Assembly: GCA_030340625.1 (NCBI GenBank)
Contig: JAOPHQ010003132.1
Span: 103,501 to 167,500, forward strand
Direction: 5' to 3'
DNA from: Merluccius polli
Taxonomy: Eukaryota; Chordata; Actinopteri; Gadiformes; Merlucciidae
DNA: 64,000 nt
In this document: positions 1-12,987 of the stretch, in pieces
Layout: the number at the start of each line of letters is the position of its first letter
Position numbering within the stretch: the stretch's first letter is position 1
Translations under genes and position numbers: made by a program
The notes under the pieces: model-generated
What the model saw: the letters and a program-made list of their open reading frames with translations, nothing else
The model's database searches: none
What the model was told of the DNA's origin: nothing

Positions 1-479
1 TCCTTGTCGATGCTTGAGTGCTGCGCAGAGCGATGGATTACAGCATTATAGCTTCTGCAGGGTAGCCAAGAGACAACGTTACTGAAAGGGAATCGGTCAA
101 GTGTGGTTTGTTATTAAATGGTATCTGTTGCGCTGTGTCCTCGATCTTATGTTCTTATATATTTGAGTGCAAGGTAGGTGTGGAGTGTATGTGGAGTGTG
201 TGTGTGTTGTTGATAGCTGGTTTACAGCCTCACCTGGCCTGAGTCAGACTGATTCGACTCTGGGTCTGGGTGGGGCTGCACACCTGTGGTGCAGAGCAAT
301 CATGGCACCCACCAGTTATCAACACACACACAGGAGAGAGCCTCTGTCATGGCAGCATATACCATCTGCTCAGCGTATACCTTCATGCCATCTCCAGTAA
401 ATGCATTGGTAAATCAACATTTACCTGCTTTTGCCCATGCAAAAGCCACTAAGGTGGCGTGTGGCAGGGGTAAACACAC

Positions 480-497
480 CGGCACCCAACGTGGGGC
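480..497 (+). other. tRNA-Lys-type primer-binding-site look-alike
   Basis: The 18 bases CGGCACCCAACGTGGGGC differ at two positions from the sequence complementary to the 3' end of vertebrate tRNA-Lys(1,2), which many retroviruses use as primer-binding site. It is followed by about 400 bp of CpG-rich sequence with no intact gag-like frame. No LTR is identified upstream with certainty. It may be a relic of a retroelement leader or a coincidence. Confidence 0.3.
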
Positions 498-905
498 TTT
501 TCTGGCCGAGAAGGGACATGGAAGGGCTGCCCGGACACGCTCTGGAGTCACCAGCCGCGCTCACGGACAGCCACCTCAGCACCAGCCCTTCTCAACGGCA
601 GCAACAGCCAGCGAAGGAGACGGGAGGCAGCGCAGCAACCGCCATGGGCAACCGTCTACGGCTAGCCTCCCCGGATCCAGCCAGCACAGCATCCCAAGGC
701 CCATGCGCCAGGGATTGTGCGCCGTCGCCCTGGTGGAGGGGGGGGAACTACCGAGGTCTGTTCCAGGCCCTTCAAGGAGCTAGCTCCGCGGTCCAGCTGT
801 CAGGCCTCCTCCGAGCCCATCCAGCCAGCCCCTGCAAACGGCCAGCCCAGAGAAACCTCCGCCAGCCGAGGCTGCAGCCGCAGGCCTCCGGTCTCCAGGA
901 TGGAA

Positions 906-923
906 GGGGGGGGGGGGGGGGGG
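906..923 (+). repeat. Poly-G tract (18 G)
   Basis: Uninterrupted guanine run at the end of a CpG-rich block. Confidence 0.95.
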
Positions 924-1085
924 TTGGCGTGTGACACTGGGGAGGTGTAGAGGCAGTGGGGTTTGGAGGTTTGTATCTTTATTTTAGGTATGGAAACCCT
1001 GTAAAGAATCCAGGTTTTGTGTAGGTATTGTAACCCTGTTGAGAGTCCAGTTTGTAGTTGGTTTTTTTTCTCCATTTTGCTTGGA

Positions 1086-1112
1086 GGGGGGGGGGGGGGG
1101 GGGGGGGGGGGG
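1086..1112 (+). repeat. Poly-G tract (27 G)
   Basis: Uninterrupted guanine run just downstream of another one; capable of G-quadruplex formation. Confidence 0.95.
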
Positions 1113-1993
1113 ATATTCCTGTTTAACACCTGCGTGTGGATACATTCCCAGGGATTTATTTATTTGTTGGCTTTTCCCCCTTATGGTTACATATGCATAC
1201 ACACACATGAGATGGCCTCGGTGTAGAGTGTTGTGTTATGAAACAACACATATGGACACGCAGCAGTCTATGTGGGTTGCATGTGATGTTTATATCGTGC
1301 ATTTCTCTGAACAAACTTTCAGAGATGAAAGAAATTGAACGTAGAACTGTCGGACTAAAACACATAATATATTTGGACCACAGGCTTGATGTATGGCTAC
1401 TTATCTACTTTTGTCTGTGCTGACCTAAACAGTGAATGGCGTGGACTACATCTGTCAGCCCTGACACCTTTGTTAAAAGGCTCCATTAAAATAATGCTGC
1501 TCACCTCACGTGAACTCCAGCGTTCACCACCTCCAGCCATCATTTACTGCTAGTCTATAGATCCCATATGCCGTATTACTTATAGCCCATTTCTTTACCT
1601 CTGCGTGTTCATTAATGGCAACCTTGATCACCCAGTCACTCGGCACCTTTCACTCAAAGCCCTGACGTCCCTGTGTTGAATGCGACGCCATCCGCTGTAA
1701 CCGAGCAACGGCCCCTATACGCCAAAACCCTCACGCGTAGCGGACATGTGACTGATGCAAATGGGACGAGGGAAATCCATCGTGACTAACGCATTTGGGA
1801 ACAGAGAAAATCACTTGTCTCCCGAACAAATGAAGGAAGCTATTAAAATGATGGCGCGGCATGAGAATGTATTATCTGTGAGCGATGGAGAGCCGCGGCG
1901 ACAACAGCGGGCGCCGTATTCTGTGTCAGCTGGGCCCGCCGCTTCACACTGAGCGCCCACTAAGGCAATTATTTCCAGGAGTCGGCTGTGTGA

Positions 1994-1997
<4 letters not shown>

Positions 1998-2057
<60 letters not shown>

Positions 2058-2058
2058 A
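1998..2058 (+). repeat. (CT)n microsatellite
   Basis: About 23 uninterrupted CT units followed by a slightly interrupted extension. Confidence 0.95.
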
Positions 2059-3793
2059 CTCTGATGCTAATGCACCTTACACATTATGATTATGCAAACT
2101 GCTTATATACAATACAGGCTAACTTACCAGAGTGCCCGGAGAAATGGGGTCTCCTTTTTTTTTTATATGGTCTCATGATCAGCGATAACAATACGGCCTT
2201 TGTTTTGTGCTCAGGCGTTTGAATGATTTAATTAGCCTTTTGTGTTTTGGCTTTCAAGGGGAGAGGATGCAATGAATTGTCCCCTTTTGAAAACAACGCG
2301 GTTGGTATTTCTGAACAGTATGTGAAACGATGCTTTTTGTTTTTGTTTTTTCCCCCCCTAATTTAGCGCATGATTAAATTTGCTGTTTTTTATACAGCCA
2401 TTTTCTAAACATTGTGAGAGAGATTCATTACATTTGGTGCTATTTGTCAGGCTTGGCATAATAACAGTTCAGTGGATCTTCCTGCATCTGTAAAGGCATG
2501 ACAGGGTGATAAAAAACCTGATTCTGCTAAAGTGTTTGGGGATGTGGAGATGCCCAGCTCGGCTTGAGAACAGATGGTCTTCAGAATACAGGAGTTTAAT
2601 CAACTCATCAGATTAAGACATTTTCCTTTTTACCTTTTTATTGGCCTGTGTTTAACACTTGCATTCATCACCAGATCCCAGTGTGACTTCAAGGTTTCCA
2701 CCACAATCATTATCTTCATTTGGATTATTGAACCACATTTTGTTTCCAAAACAAATGGATAGAATTTGATTAAAAACTAATTATAGTCGATTAAACAAAA
2801 TAGCTGTTGAGGAAAATCTTAAAAATTGCTTAGATTGTTTTGCTTGTTTTGTCTGTTAGGATAAACATAAGTACATTGTATGCCACTTGGCCTACGCTAT
2901 TTGACTTTTGCTAGATACTGCCATGGCGAATTAACTGTTGCTCTGTACACTTGTACACACACACACAGACCACACATTTGTGTTTGTGTGCAAACAGACA
3001 GGCCAAATTTAGCTCACATACAGCATGGAAAGTTCATGTGATAGTTTAGCTTCAACAAGCATTAAATCAAAGTGTCAGTAATATAAGGAGGTTGTGTGTG
3101 GATGGGAGGGAGAGTAAATATTGTGATATATACTAATAATAACAGATTTGAATGAAGCATAATACATTTGTTGAGCTATCCCATATATTTCAGATTAATC
3201 TATATTTCTCAGGTAATGCTTCATCTTTACTGAATGCAATGGCATTTGGTCTTATGTGGAGAGACATCTTTATTGCTGAACTTTTGAGTCTTGCACTTTC
3301 GGGGTAAGAGCAATAAAAAGAGTAAACCTCTACAGCCAAACAAGAGGAATTTCAAATATGACGAGGCTCAAATGTATTGACATTTCTTTTATGTTATTAG
3401 AGTAAAGAAAATAACATAGATTGGCAGTTCCTGTGGACAAATGCCATATGCCCCGACAACCACCAACTAACACAAACATCGGGCCAGTGTTCCCAACCCA
3501 TTGCTGGTGGTTGGATGTTGTCTGGGTGTCAAATGGGCGTTTGTCAACTTTGGCCAATGCTCAATGGTTGGGTGTTGGTGTTAAATGCCTTGAATGGAAG
3601 TGAAGTTTTTATTGACAATGTGAATAATAGGGAAGCAGTTATTTCATAATACCTGACCAGTCAATTGTCCTGGCAATGTAGTCATATACTGTAGGCCTAG
3701 TAACTTTGTGATTGTCGTGGCAGCTTCATAGAGAATAGCTCAACAGTCTGGGAAATGATAGTAAACTGACGTGAGATGAACACAGTAGCTTAC

Positions 3794-3849
3794 TCTACTG
3801 TTTACCAAACCATGTTCCCAGTCTACTGTTTACCAAACCATGTTCCCAC
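3794..3849 (+). repeat. 28-bp direct duplication
   Basis: The unit beginning CTACTGTTTACCAAACCATG occurs twice in tandem with a period of 28 bp and almost no divergence, so it is a recent local duplication. Confidence 0.9.
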
Positions 3850-4850
3850 TCTAGCCGTTGCTTTGGTAAATGCCAGTTTGTTGCTGCTAGTGTAATGGTG
3901 CTTGGGAGTTTGGTTTCCTGTACCTCCCATGACACGGTGCATTCGGGGGGGAACAGGCCCGTTGTCTCGCTGAGGGGAGGGGAAACCCTAATGGCTTTAA
4001 AGTTCAGGGGGCAAGAGAGAGGCATTTCCCTTGGGCACACAGGCGTTCATCTGTGTGAACGCTCCCAGGAGACAAGCGGCGACTCTGGCAGCCAAAGAGG
4101 AGGAAGGGACCTTTGGCTGGTTCAAGCCTTCATCAGTGACGTTCCTGCCCCCCGGCTTGTGTGCAGACATGGAGTAGGTCATAGTGGGGTTTTTGTCACT
4201 ATCTTGTGACGAATCTAGGTGTTACCCAAAGAGATGCCAGCTCAACTGACTCCTCACACCCCACCAACCCACTGCCAGCAATGAGAAGAGTATAGTGGCG
4301 GAGGAGTCCATGTTTGGAGTCTGGCCAATGGTTCCATGCAAGGAGTGGTTTTATGCACTGCTCTGTCATAAAGTATTGCGTCGGATTGGACACAAGCAGA
4401 GATGAGAAGCCAGTAATGAACAACCATCCCAGCAAATAGCTATCAGACAGTGCTCATCACTAGGTTAACATACATCGACTTCCCACTGGTCCTACAGACC
4501 CTTTCCATTTGCCAAATCCAAGGTCTAGTGTAATAGCTTGAAAGTGCAGTACATAGACACTGGGGAAGTGATATATAATAATGCTGGCTGACAGTGTGGA
4601 TTCTACTGCTGAACCCATTCGAAAAAAAAAAACATAAGGTCTACTGGAAGCTGGAAAATGAAAGGGGAATAGTTGCCATACACCAATTATCTTGAACGTT
4701 TTATGAGTGTCATTATTTATTAAACTTTTTTTTTGTCCTACTACACATTTGCTTCTTCGCAATTGTTGAAGGGGATAGAGAAGGTTATATATTTGTTTCA
4801 CAGTTATGTATTCATCGTCATGTCTTTGTGGCCTTTCACCTGTCCCTCAG

Positions 4851-5118
4851 AGCCCTGAGCGGCCTTCCTGACCACACTGAGGAGGCCACGGCCAGGTTCC
4901 TCTACAGACAGTGGGTGGGACTTGGCCTGAGCGATGTCCAGCTGTCCAATCACACGGTTCTGCTCAGCCTGCCTGGCCACACCCCCAACACTATAACAGA
5001 CAGCTCGGCCGATCGGTGCTTCCTGCCATGTGGCGCACCATGTGACCAACACGGCCGCAACCAGACACCCTGCCGAGAGCTCTCCTACGCCGCCTACTCT
5101 GCTGTTGGAAGCTTGGAG
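4851..5118 (+). CDS. naaladl2: NAALADL2 exon (stalk and start of ectodomain)
   Basis: This is the first exon of the gene visible here. It begins after the acceptor CTGTCCCTCAG with one base that finishes a split codon, encodes 89 residues and ends in phase 0 before GTATGG. Diagnostic segments are RQWVGLGLSDVQLSNHTVLL and SYAAYSAVGSLE, which match remembered vertebrate NAALADL2 just before its PA domain. The product is a type II membrane glycoprotein with its ectodomain outside the cell; NHT and NQT are potential N-glycosylation sites. Four cysteines (CFLPCGAPC...C) form a lineage-typical cluster. The frame stays open back to another possible acceptor at 4803, but 4851 is preferred because it aligns with the family. 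No initiator is in this window, so the gene is partial. Confidence 0.9.
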
Positions 5119-6418
5119 GTATGGTCCCATTAACATCGTGTGTCTTTGTCAATGTTGGATTTTTTTGGATTTGGATTGCAGTTGTATGCCTGACACAGTT
5201 ACTGGAAGGGACAGCTGGTTTAAATGTGGCCAAAAGGACAGGAGAATTACATGCATAAAAAAGGGTTATTTCAATTTTTGATGAAATCAAGAGCAATAGC
5301 AACCAATTGGCTGATTATCATGGGCCCCTCTGATATTTTCAAATTAACATTGAACTAAGATCAAGTGATTGACGTGTGTGACCATTCCATTTGGAGGCTG
5401 AATTCACTGAGCCCATACAGCCTGATGTAGACAAAACTAACTGGAAAAAGAGAAAATAAATTGATTGAATAGAGTGGAAGCGGTGTGGTGTGAGCATGGC
5501 AGGTGGAATGCCAAGTAAATTTAACGAGACAGACTATTTACTTTTAATTTTCATTGTGGTAAAGTTGTTTTACAACACATATGTTCACCCAGGAACTCCT
5601 CCACAATTCTTCAATGACATGGTGATTAACCTGTTTGCATCTCAGAAAGCACATTGTTGTAGTATCATAGATGTGCTGCTCCAATATTTACTGTCTTTTG
5701 CTAGGTATTGTTTGAGCTTTTTTTTTGCCCTGCCACCCAACTTCAGCACCAGCCACCACTGATTACTGGAAGAAGGATGTGTGTCCTTCCAAAGCATTGT
5801 GCTGGCATGACCGTACATTTAAGGGTCATTCCATTTTTAAAACTTAATTAACAAAATGTTATTTCCCTGAACATCCCCGCATGGTGCCATAGTAAATTAA
5901 AATAACTGGCCTTTTACAGTGCTCCCCACACACAGTGGGGCGCTTTATGGTCTAATTTGCCACAAGGGCCCTTTTTTTCTATTTGCATTATTATTCTTTG
6001 GGATGGTGCTGTAATGGTGATAGGTGTGGAGAGTGTCGACGCACCATGTGTTTTTGTCTGACGTTTTTGTCTGTGTCAGTTCATCAGTCAACTGCAGTTG
6101 TACATTTGGATTACAACAAATTGTAGGAAGCAGGGGAGAATGGGGATGGTGGGGGGGGGGGGCGAAGAGATCAGATGACGCAAAACATGCAAGACAATTT
6201 CTCTATGCACCGCTAAAATGGCTTCACTGGTCTGTTGAATATGTTGCACATGTTGCCAGCCAAAAAATAGGCAGTTGTCATGTCAATTGTTGATACTGAT
6301 TCAGCTCAAATTTGAACACTATGAGATTTTTAATAAATGCGTTTTGGGCTAAGAGTTCAAGGAAGGAGGGTGGATGTGTTATCCCCTTGGTTATGACCCA
6401 CCCCTACTTGGTGATACT

Positions 6419-7580
6419 TTTTTCAACCCAAACAAGGCACAAGGTCCTGACCAGATTAGTGGCCGCCTGCTGAAGGCCTGCCACGGATAACTGTGAGCTG
6501 CTCAACCACTCCGTTGCAGAGCATTCCATCACAGCAATATGGGATTTCCATCATCTGCCCAGTGCCTAAAAATAACAACCCCAGCTGTGTAAATGACTAC
6601 TGCCCTGTAGCATTAACATCTCTGGTGATGAAGAGCTTTGAGAGGCTTGTTCTACCCCAGCTGCAAAAGGAAGTTTGTGGGAAAACCGACAAACATAATT
6701 TTGCCTACAAAAGGCATAGAGGGGTGGATGATGCTATGCTGTCACTGCTGCATGGTGTATACACCCACCTGGAGAAGCCTAAGGCCTATGTAAGGATGAT
6801 GTTTGTGGACTTTTCAAGCGCCTTCAATACAGTTTGATGGGACAAAAACTGCTCCAAATGGATATTAACCCCCACCTGATTTTTTGAGTTCTCTCATTTC
6901 TCACTGGGAGGCACCAGGTGGTCAGAGTCAATGGTTACCTCAGCTTCAACACAACTATCTCCACTGGAGCACCCCAAGGATCAGTCATCTCACCCGTGCT
7001 CTTCATCCCCTACATGGATGACTGCATGAGCTGGGACACAGACTCCCCTTCAAACCCAACAGTGAAACAATCTTCTCAAAATGTCTACAACAACTCTTCT
7101 GCCTGAGGACTCAGTAAACTCCAGGTCCACCAATCCTACAGCCATGTTACAGCTGTTTCATTGAGTCCATCATCACATTCAACATTACCGCCTGGTTTGG
7201 TTCCATGAGCAACATCCATCTCAACCCCCTCAACAAGATCACCCGCATGAGCAGCAAAATCATTGGACTGGACCAAGAATCGCTTAGCAGCATTCACAGC
7301 AGATGGACAATGAGTAAAGGATCACACATAGGCTCAGACTCAACACCCATTACAACCACCTTCGTCAGGTCATTCCCATTCAAAAACAAGTGATAAGCCA
7401 TATATTGTCCCCACCTCCATCAGACTACTCAACTCCTTATAGTTATTATAGTCATTTAAATGGTTTTTAACCACTTAGTGGACCTTGTACCACATTTTAG
7501 ATCAGACTTGGACACTGCTTTTAACATGTACTTGCTTATTGTCTTGCACTTATGTTGTTTGAATTGAATTGAATTGAAGT
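6419..7580 (+). mobile_element. Degenerate CR1/Rex1-type LINE, 5'-truncated
   Basis: The translated motifs NPNKAQGPDQISGRLLKAC, VNDYCPVALTSLVMKSFERL, FVDFSSAFNTV and STGAPQGSVISPVLF occur in the order seen in reverse transcriptases of fish CR1/Rex1-like LINEs. The copy ends in a GAATT-repeat tail at about 7558-7578, typical of these elements. Stops and frameshifts break the frame, and the FADD catalytic motif is missing. It lies in sense orientation in the intron and is inactive. Confidence 0.85.
6493..7106 (+). pseudogene. LINE reverse transcriptase remnant
   Basis: The fingers/palm region is open from 6493 to the stop at 6838, where the family motif FVDFSSAFNT is followed by TGA. The reading resumes in another frame at about 6870-7105 with GAPQGSVISPVLF. 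The region that should contain the second catalytic aspartate pair (FADD) has been deleted or scrambled. Remnants of the C-terminal part follow at 7130-7390. It cannot encode an active enzyme. Confidence 0.85.
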
Positions 7581-8018
7581 TAAAATAATACCTTCACTTT
7601 TCTTCGATTTAAGTGATCAAAACCCCTACATCTTCAACCCGACATGGGTCGTGAAGCTACAATCAACGCCAAATTAAAAGCCTTCTTCATTTTCTGTGTT
7701 GACTTTGTACCTCCCGTTGATCATATATTTTCCCTGCTCTTTGAGCCAACGCGGTTCCTCCCTTTGTCCGATGTCTCCACATATGAGTAGCTCACCTGGG
7801 TGACACGACAGTGCAAAGGTCACGTCAGGATCAGTTCACAGCTAAACGACTGGAAACTGACTTAAAAGGAGCTTGAAATGGACTGCATTTTATTCTCTTC
7901 TGGGTAACCAAAGGCTGCTTGGAAAGGTTAAACTGAAGCCTGGAGGCTTCAATTTGATTAATTCCCCCCCCTTACCCTTCCTCCTCTTCTTAGTGCATGC
8001 ACTACTTCATTTAACCTT

Positions 8019-8036
8019 CCCCCCCCCCCCCCCCCC
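8019..8036 (+). repeat. Poly-C tract (18 C)
   Basis: Uninterrupted cytosine run in intron sequence. Confidence 0.95.
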
Positions 8037-8741
8037 TTTTTGAACCCTTCTCTGCAGCCTCTTTCATATTGTCGTAAGGTCTCCTTGGCTTTCCCCAGAG
8101 GCTGGATGAAAGGCAGGGGCACCGGTTTGAAATAAAAAAAAAAGAAGAAGCTGCGGCCAAGAGTTGGCAGCTTTGAAAGTGTTGCAGCTTGACTGCGCTG
8201 TGGTTTACAGACCACAGCCCAGCATGCCCACCCCACTCAAAAGCAAGTGTTGAAACAATGAAAGTAGAAGACTTTATACGCTTGGATGGATGCTGTCAGT
8301 CATTTGAATCATCTTATTCTAACGTTTGATCCAATATTGTCATCAAATTCATATTTGATCCTAATCTCGGTACATATTGCCATTTTCTGATTTTAACATT
8401 GTATATTTTGAAATGTCAGCCATATTTCCTATTTTAGGTTGAGTGCAATCACTTCAGTTACAATGGATGCCCCTACTTCAACATGTATTCACATATAGGA
8501 CACAATAATGTGAACCTGTTTCTTTCTGAGTAGTTAACTTTCAAGGAAACATTGACATTATTTTGTTTTTGTTGTAAGGAGCTGCCGTGCAGTCGATGGG
8601 AACCATCTGATTGTCCCTATCTTCATTGGCATGGTGTGTCTATCACATGGGCTGATTTGTTCCTTTCTATAATGGATACTCAAGAGAATGATGCTCTCAT
8701 AGATAATAGAAAGATGGCCTTACACAGCAAACTGCCGCCAG

Positions 8742-8770
8742 GCTCTTGCTCTTGCTCTTGCTCTTGCTCC
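8742..8770 (+). repeat. (GCTCTT)n hexamer repeat
   Basis: About four and a half perfect units, followed by degenerate GCTCTA/GCTCTC units to 8790. Confidence 0.9.
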
Positions 8771-10584
8771 AGCTCTAGCTCTCGCTCTCTCATCAATAGA
8801 TATGGTACTTCCTTTAGCAACTTTAAGATAAGGGAAAAAGGGATATGATTCACTGATTATGTATCTTTATTGTTCAGTTCATTCAGCAGTGACAAATTGA
8901 AGGTTATTGCTCATCATAACGTGTGATTTTCAGCCTTGCACTAGCTAACAGACAGGTAAGCACACACTTAAAGCCACTGGAAACCCAAATCTACTTTTCT
9001 TTTTAAATATGTAATTTAGGCAGTTTATACATCTGATAAGTATTAAAACAAGTCATAGGAATTAATGTTATTCCAAATTCAAACCATTGTCACTTCTTTT
9101 TTTGTGTGCTTTCTGATACAAGGTTAAATATGGGCGGTATTAAAAAGGGATTAAAGACTCGAACCAATCAGATGCAACAATACCTTTTTGCTTCTGCATA
9201 TAAATAATCTTATATATTCATACCACTCCATCTTGTATACATGCAGCAAGGACGTGTTCAGTTCAGTGTGTTCATGTTATACGTTGGGTTCGTAGTAAGA
9301 TTATTTGAAAGAGGCGTGGCTAGGTAGATGTCAATCAAGCGTGTCACTGACACTCCCACGCAGTCCGGATCATAGCGCTCATCAACAAAACAACGTTTTT
9401 TTGATTAAACTTTTCTAATATTTATGAACGTTTATTCATACTCAAATTTTGGTATACGCACAATAAGGCACTTAACCTTTTTTTATTTTTTTTTTAATGG
9501 TTGTCAGAGCCTTTAAAATATATGGGAAACAATAAATAAATAAAAGGCTTACTATTTTAGAGGGTTTTTTACCCCCAAAATGCATCTTGTGGTACTTACC
9601 TCTTCAATAATGCAGGAGGGGGGAGCGTGTGTATGGACAAGAGCTGGTGTTTTTTTATGGATAAACTCCTATTCTTCTGTGCAGCAGCGCCACAAAAGGC
9701 AGATGAAAAGTTACCCTTTTCAATTCATTTCCACCTCTTCTTCTTTTCTTTCTTCCCTCTTCCCCTTGATGCCCTTTTGCCGGAGCCATTCATCTGACTG
9801 TGGTCCACTCACCAGATAGGTCTCACAGCAGACGGGGGTCACCATCATCCATCAGCCAATGATATCCCATGCTACATTCACCCAGCGCACGTTTCACAAT
9901 GCAGACATACAGCGTCCCCCGATACATTGTATTGTCTTCCACTAAGAGACCTGGCGTTGGTTGTATGGACCAGCAGTAAGTAACAATGTGCATCAGAATC
10001 AGAAATATTTGTATGTGTAAGAGTTGCACGTGCAAGGAGTTGACTGAGGTGTAATAGTGGCTAGATGCAAGCATACAGAGAAAAAATATGTTCAAAATAA
10101 ATATAAAATATAAACCATGTGTAAAAAATAACGTGTGGCACCGTATGCCAGCTGACCCATTTCTGCACACTTCAGCTCTTTGTCTGTACTCTAAAACCTT
10201 TGTTGTACTACATGAAGGACAGCTAGCGCATGATGCAAAAAAGGCAACATTCCCTTCCCCTACCCAGTGGGACAGGATCAGCGGAAGGTAAAGGGGTGCA
10301 GAAAGCGCAGAATTTATTATGAAAGTCCGCATCACAGAATCTAAACGCTCAGGAAGCTTTTTAAGTGCTCACTTCGGCTGAGGACAAAGAAGAGGGACGT
10401 TGGGAAAACTGGCAAAGCACCTTCAACAGGGCAGCATTTTGTGCCCCTCTCTTCCTGTGTCCGCTGTTATAGACTATAGTATATTTCATGCAAATATTTA
10501 CTTTGTTCGAAATAGTCTTACAGTGTTCATATAATGTCAAGAGTCACTGCAACGTCTCGCCCTGCTCCTTTTTAATTTTTTTAA

Positions 10585-10967
10585 TTGTTTTGTTCATTCT
10601 CCTGTCGTTTCAGATACTTCACTTCCTGCACTTGTGTGTTTCCCGCCTCTGTGATTGTCAACCCTCACCCTGATGAGTTTCACCTATTAGTCCCTCATTA
10701 TCCTCCCCTTCCAGGTGTATTTAGTCTGTGTGTTTCCCTCTAGTTCCTCTTTGTACCCTGTATCAAACATTCCAGCAATTTTTCTGTAGTGTTTAGTGTT
10801 CCTGGTTTCTGATCCCCACTATTTTTTCCCTGACTACACCTTTGTCTTCTCCTTGCCGGATTTGTCTGCCCGATCTCCTGACTGATTACCTGTGTACCGA
10901 ACCTTTTTCAAGTAAAGACTATTTGCAATTGAGTCCCCTTGCCAGTGTTTACCTCAGTCGTTACAGC
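10585..10967 (+). mobile_element. Probable solo LTR of a Ty3/gypsy-like retrotransposon
   Basis: Pyrimidine-rich sequence with a run of motifs (TGATGAGTTTCACC, CCAGGTGTATTTAGTC, CATTCCAGCAATTTTTCTG, GTAAAGAC, CAGTCGTTACAG) in the order I associate with LTRs of fish gypsy elements. It ends in TTACAG. A similar stretch lies in reverse orientation at 31745-32000. Boundaries are approximate, and no internal coding region follows. Confidence 0.4.
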
Positions 10968-11439
10968 CACGCTATCTATCTATCTCTGTCCATCTGTCTG
11001 TCTGAGAGAGAGAGACAGAGAGGGATGAACGCTCTCTGAGCCACGTCACGTTAATGCATTACCAAATGCTGAGGTGGATGCATTTGTTGAAACCATTTCA
11101 GTCAAATTTTACACTAGTCTTCTATCTGTCAAAGAGAGAGAGAGAGAAAGAGGGGCTCAGCGCTGTGGGGACTTGTGGATGGCGCTCCCTTCCTCTGTGT
11201 TGTCTGACATAATGACAGACTGTGGTTGTGATGGCACTTAAGCTGCTTGATGGGATAATGGTGAATTATAGGAAGCGGCTAGAGGCAGTCTGTCATCATC
11301 CAACAGAGAAAACAATCTGTAAACCCCGTCCCTTTCCCTGGCTTCTTGTGCTGTTATTCTCACTTTTCTCTCCCTTTTTCATAAGCTTTATTTTCATGTT
11401 TCACTACTCATGCACAATCTCTATCTCTACTGTGTTGTT

Positions 11440-11671
11440 CCCCCCCCCCCCCCCCTTTCAAGCTTCTGGTACCCAGGTTCACACCGATGTAAGCCATCAT
11501 CAGATACTATGGCTACGTCTTGAACATCAGCTTGCTGTAAAAGTACTTTTTTTGACACAGATTATTTCACCAGCTGTTTATTCAGGTAAACCATGAGCAG
11601 TGTACCCAGGGGACTGGAGTGTGCACACTGACAGGAGCTTGCTGCTCAGCAATTATATCATAAAACACCTT

Positions 11672-11702
<31 letters not shown>

Positions 11703-12163
11703 TTAATATTAATATTACTTTGATTATTATTATTATTTACATATTTTCATGGTTTCTCTAGCCTTTTTTTGGTCACAGACTAGAAGCAAAAATGCACTGC
11801 TATAAGGAATGTTATAATGTAGCAGAGACTTGCGTGCATCATCAAGTTCCCCACCGCAAACTCTAAAGGCCATCCCTCTCTCTCTCTCTCTCTCTCCCCC
11901 CACCTCTGCCTATACTGCCTGTACTTAAATGAGTGCTCAAAGGGCATTGGCTCTCTTCACACATTTCAAAGAGAGGGAGAGAGAGAGAGAGAGGGAGAGG
12001 GAGAGAGAGAGAGGGAGAGAGAGAAGGAAATGGTGTGTGCATCAGAAAACTTCTAATTGCATTATCTCACCAACATTTGGTGGAGGAACCAACATTTGTG
12101 CCAATGTATTTGCTTTGCTCTAGCTGTCGATCAAAGCCTCACATGCATACATTCAGCATCACC

Positions 12164-12206
<43 letters not shown>
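11440..12206 (+). repeat. Microsatellite cluster
   Basis: Within 770 bp lie poly-C (11440-11455), (CTT)n (11669-11701), an ATT/ATATT-rich stretch, (CT)n (11877-11896), a GA-rich tract (11971-12028) and (GT)20 (12166-12206). Confidence 0.9.
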
Positions 12207-12207
<1 letters not shown>

Positions 12208-12987
12208 TTTTGCTCGTGCGTGTGTATTTAAAGGAGTGATATAAGTGAGATAAAGAGAGGGAGAGATGGATTCCATTTAGGCAAGGCCTAGCCCTATCTT
12301 TCTGTATTTCAATTTGCTGTTCTTCTTTTTCCACAGGCTGCAGTTTAAATGAAGGACTTTTATGATGCAAATGCAGGCAGGGGCGATAAATCTCTCTCTC
12401 TCCCTTCCTTTCTTGCCTCTCCTCAGCTAGTCTCCCTTTTGCAAACAAGATTAGATCTCTCCCCCCCGCCCCCCTCTCTGCAGCATCGCGTTACACTCAC
12501 CCCCAGGCCACATGAAAAATGAATCAGACCAGGTGATGGAGAATGGAGGAGAGGATAGGGGGAAGGGTTGGCTGCTGGATGAGAGAGAGAGACTTTGGTT
12601 TTGAGACAGAAAATGGTGCTTTGACTTTCCCAGAACTTCTGGGTCACTTTAATTGTGGAGACGATAACACCTTCTCCACACAAACATGCGTTTTTGGCCT
12701 CAAGCACCCACGCCATCCGGTGCACACACATATATCACACACACTTGCGCCCTGTCAGCAAAAGTAGATGAATGCTTCAATCAAGTCGATAGCAATTAGC
12801 AAGACATTCTTAATTGCGATGAAGCGGAAAATGTGCCATCTGGCATCAATGTAAAGGAAATGAGTGGAAGTGATATCCACCTTCCTCAGACCCTTACTTT
12901 TGCCAACTGTTGCCATACGTTGCCACTTTATGAAGGATTAATCTCTCTATCTCTACACTGCTCTATTGTTTGTGTTTCTTTCTGCAG

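Larger units (their letters stand above)
1..4850 (+). other. Upstream intron or 5' flank of NAALADL2
   Basis: No exon of the downstream gene is recognisable here; the cytoplasmic and membrane-segment exons expected upstream are not seen. The stretch holds a CpG-rich block at about 480-900, two poly-G tracts, a CT microsatellite, a short 28-bp duplication, and unique-looking sequence at 1560-1980 and 2085-2900. Nothing codes convincingly. Confidence 0.6.
5119..12987 (+). other. NAALADL2 intron (7.9 kb)
   Basis: Bounded by donor GTATGG and acceptor TTTCTGCAG. It contains a degenerate LINE (6419-7580), a gypsy LTR-like stretch (10585-10967) and a microsatellite cluster (11440-12206). Poly-C and poly-G tracts lie at 8019-8036 and 6151-6162. 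A weak retroelement-tail match lies near 9985-10090. The rest, including 5290-6400, 7600-9950 and 12210-12980, shows no gene. Confidence 0.85.

Noticed and set aside
431..934. 167-residue Gly/Pro/Ser/Ala-rich frame, and an overlapping 165-residue frame
   Set aside because: GC-rich DNA with few stops and several overlapping frames open at once; no recognised domain and no fit to the N-terminal exons of NAALADL2.
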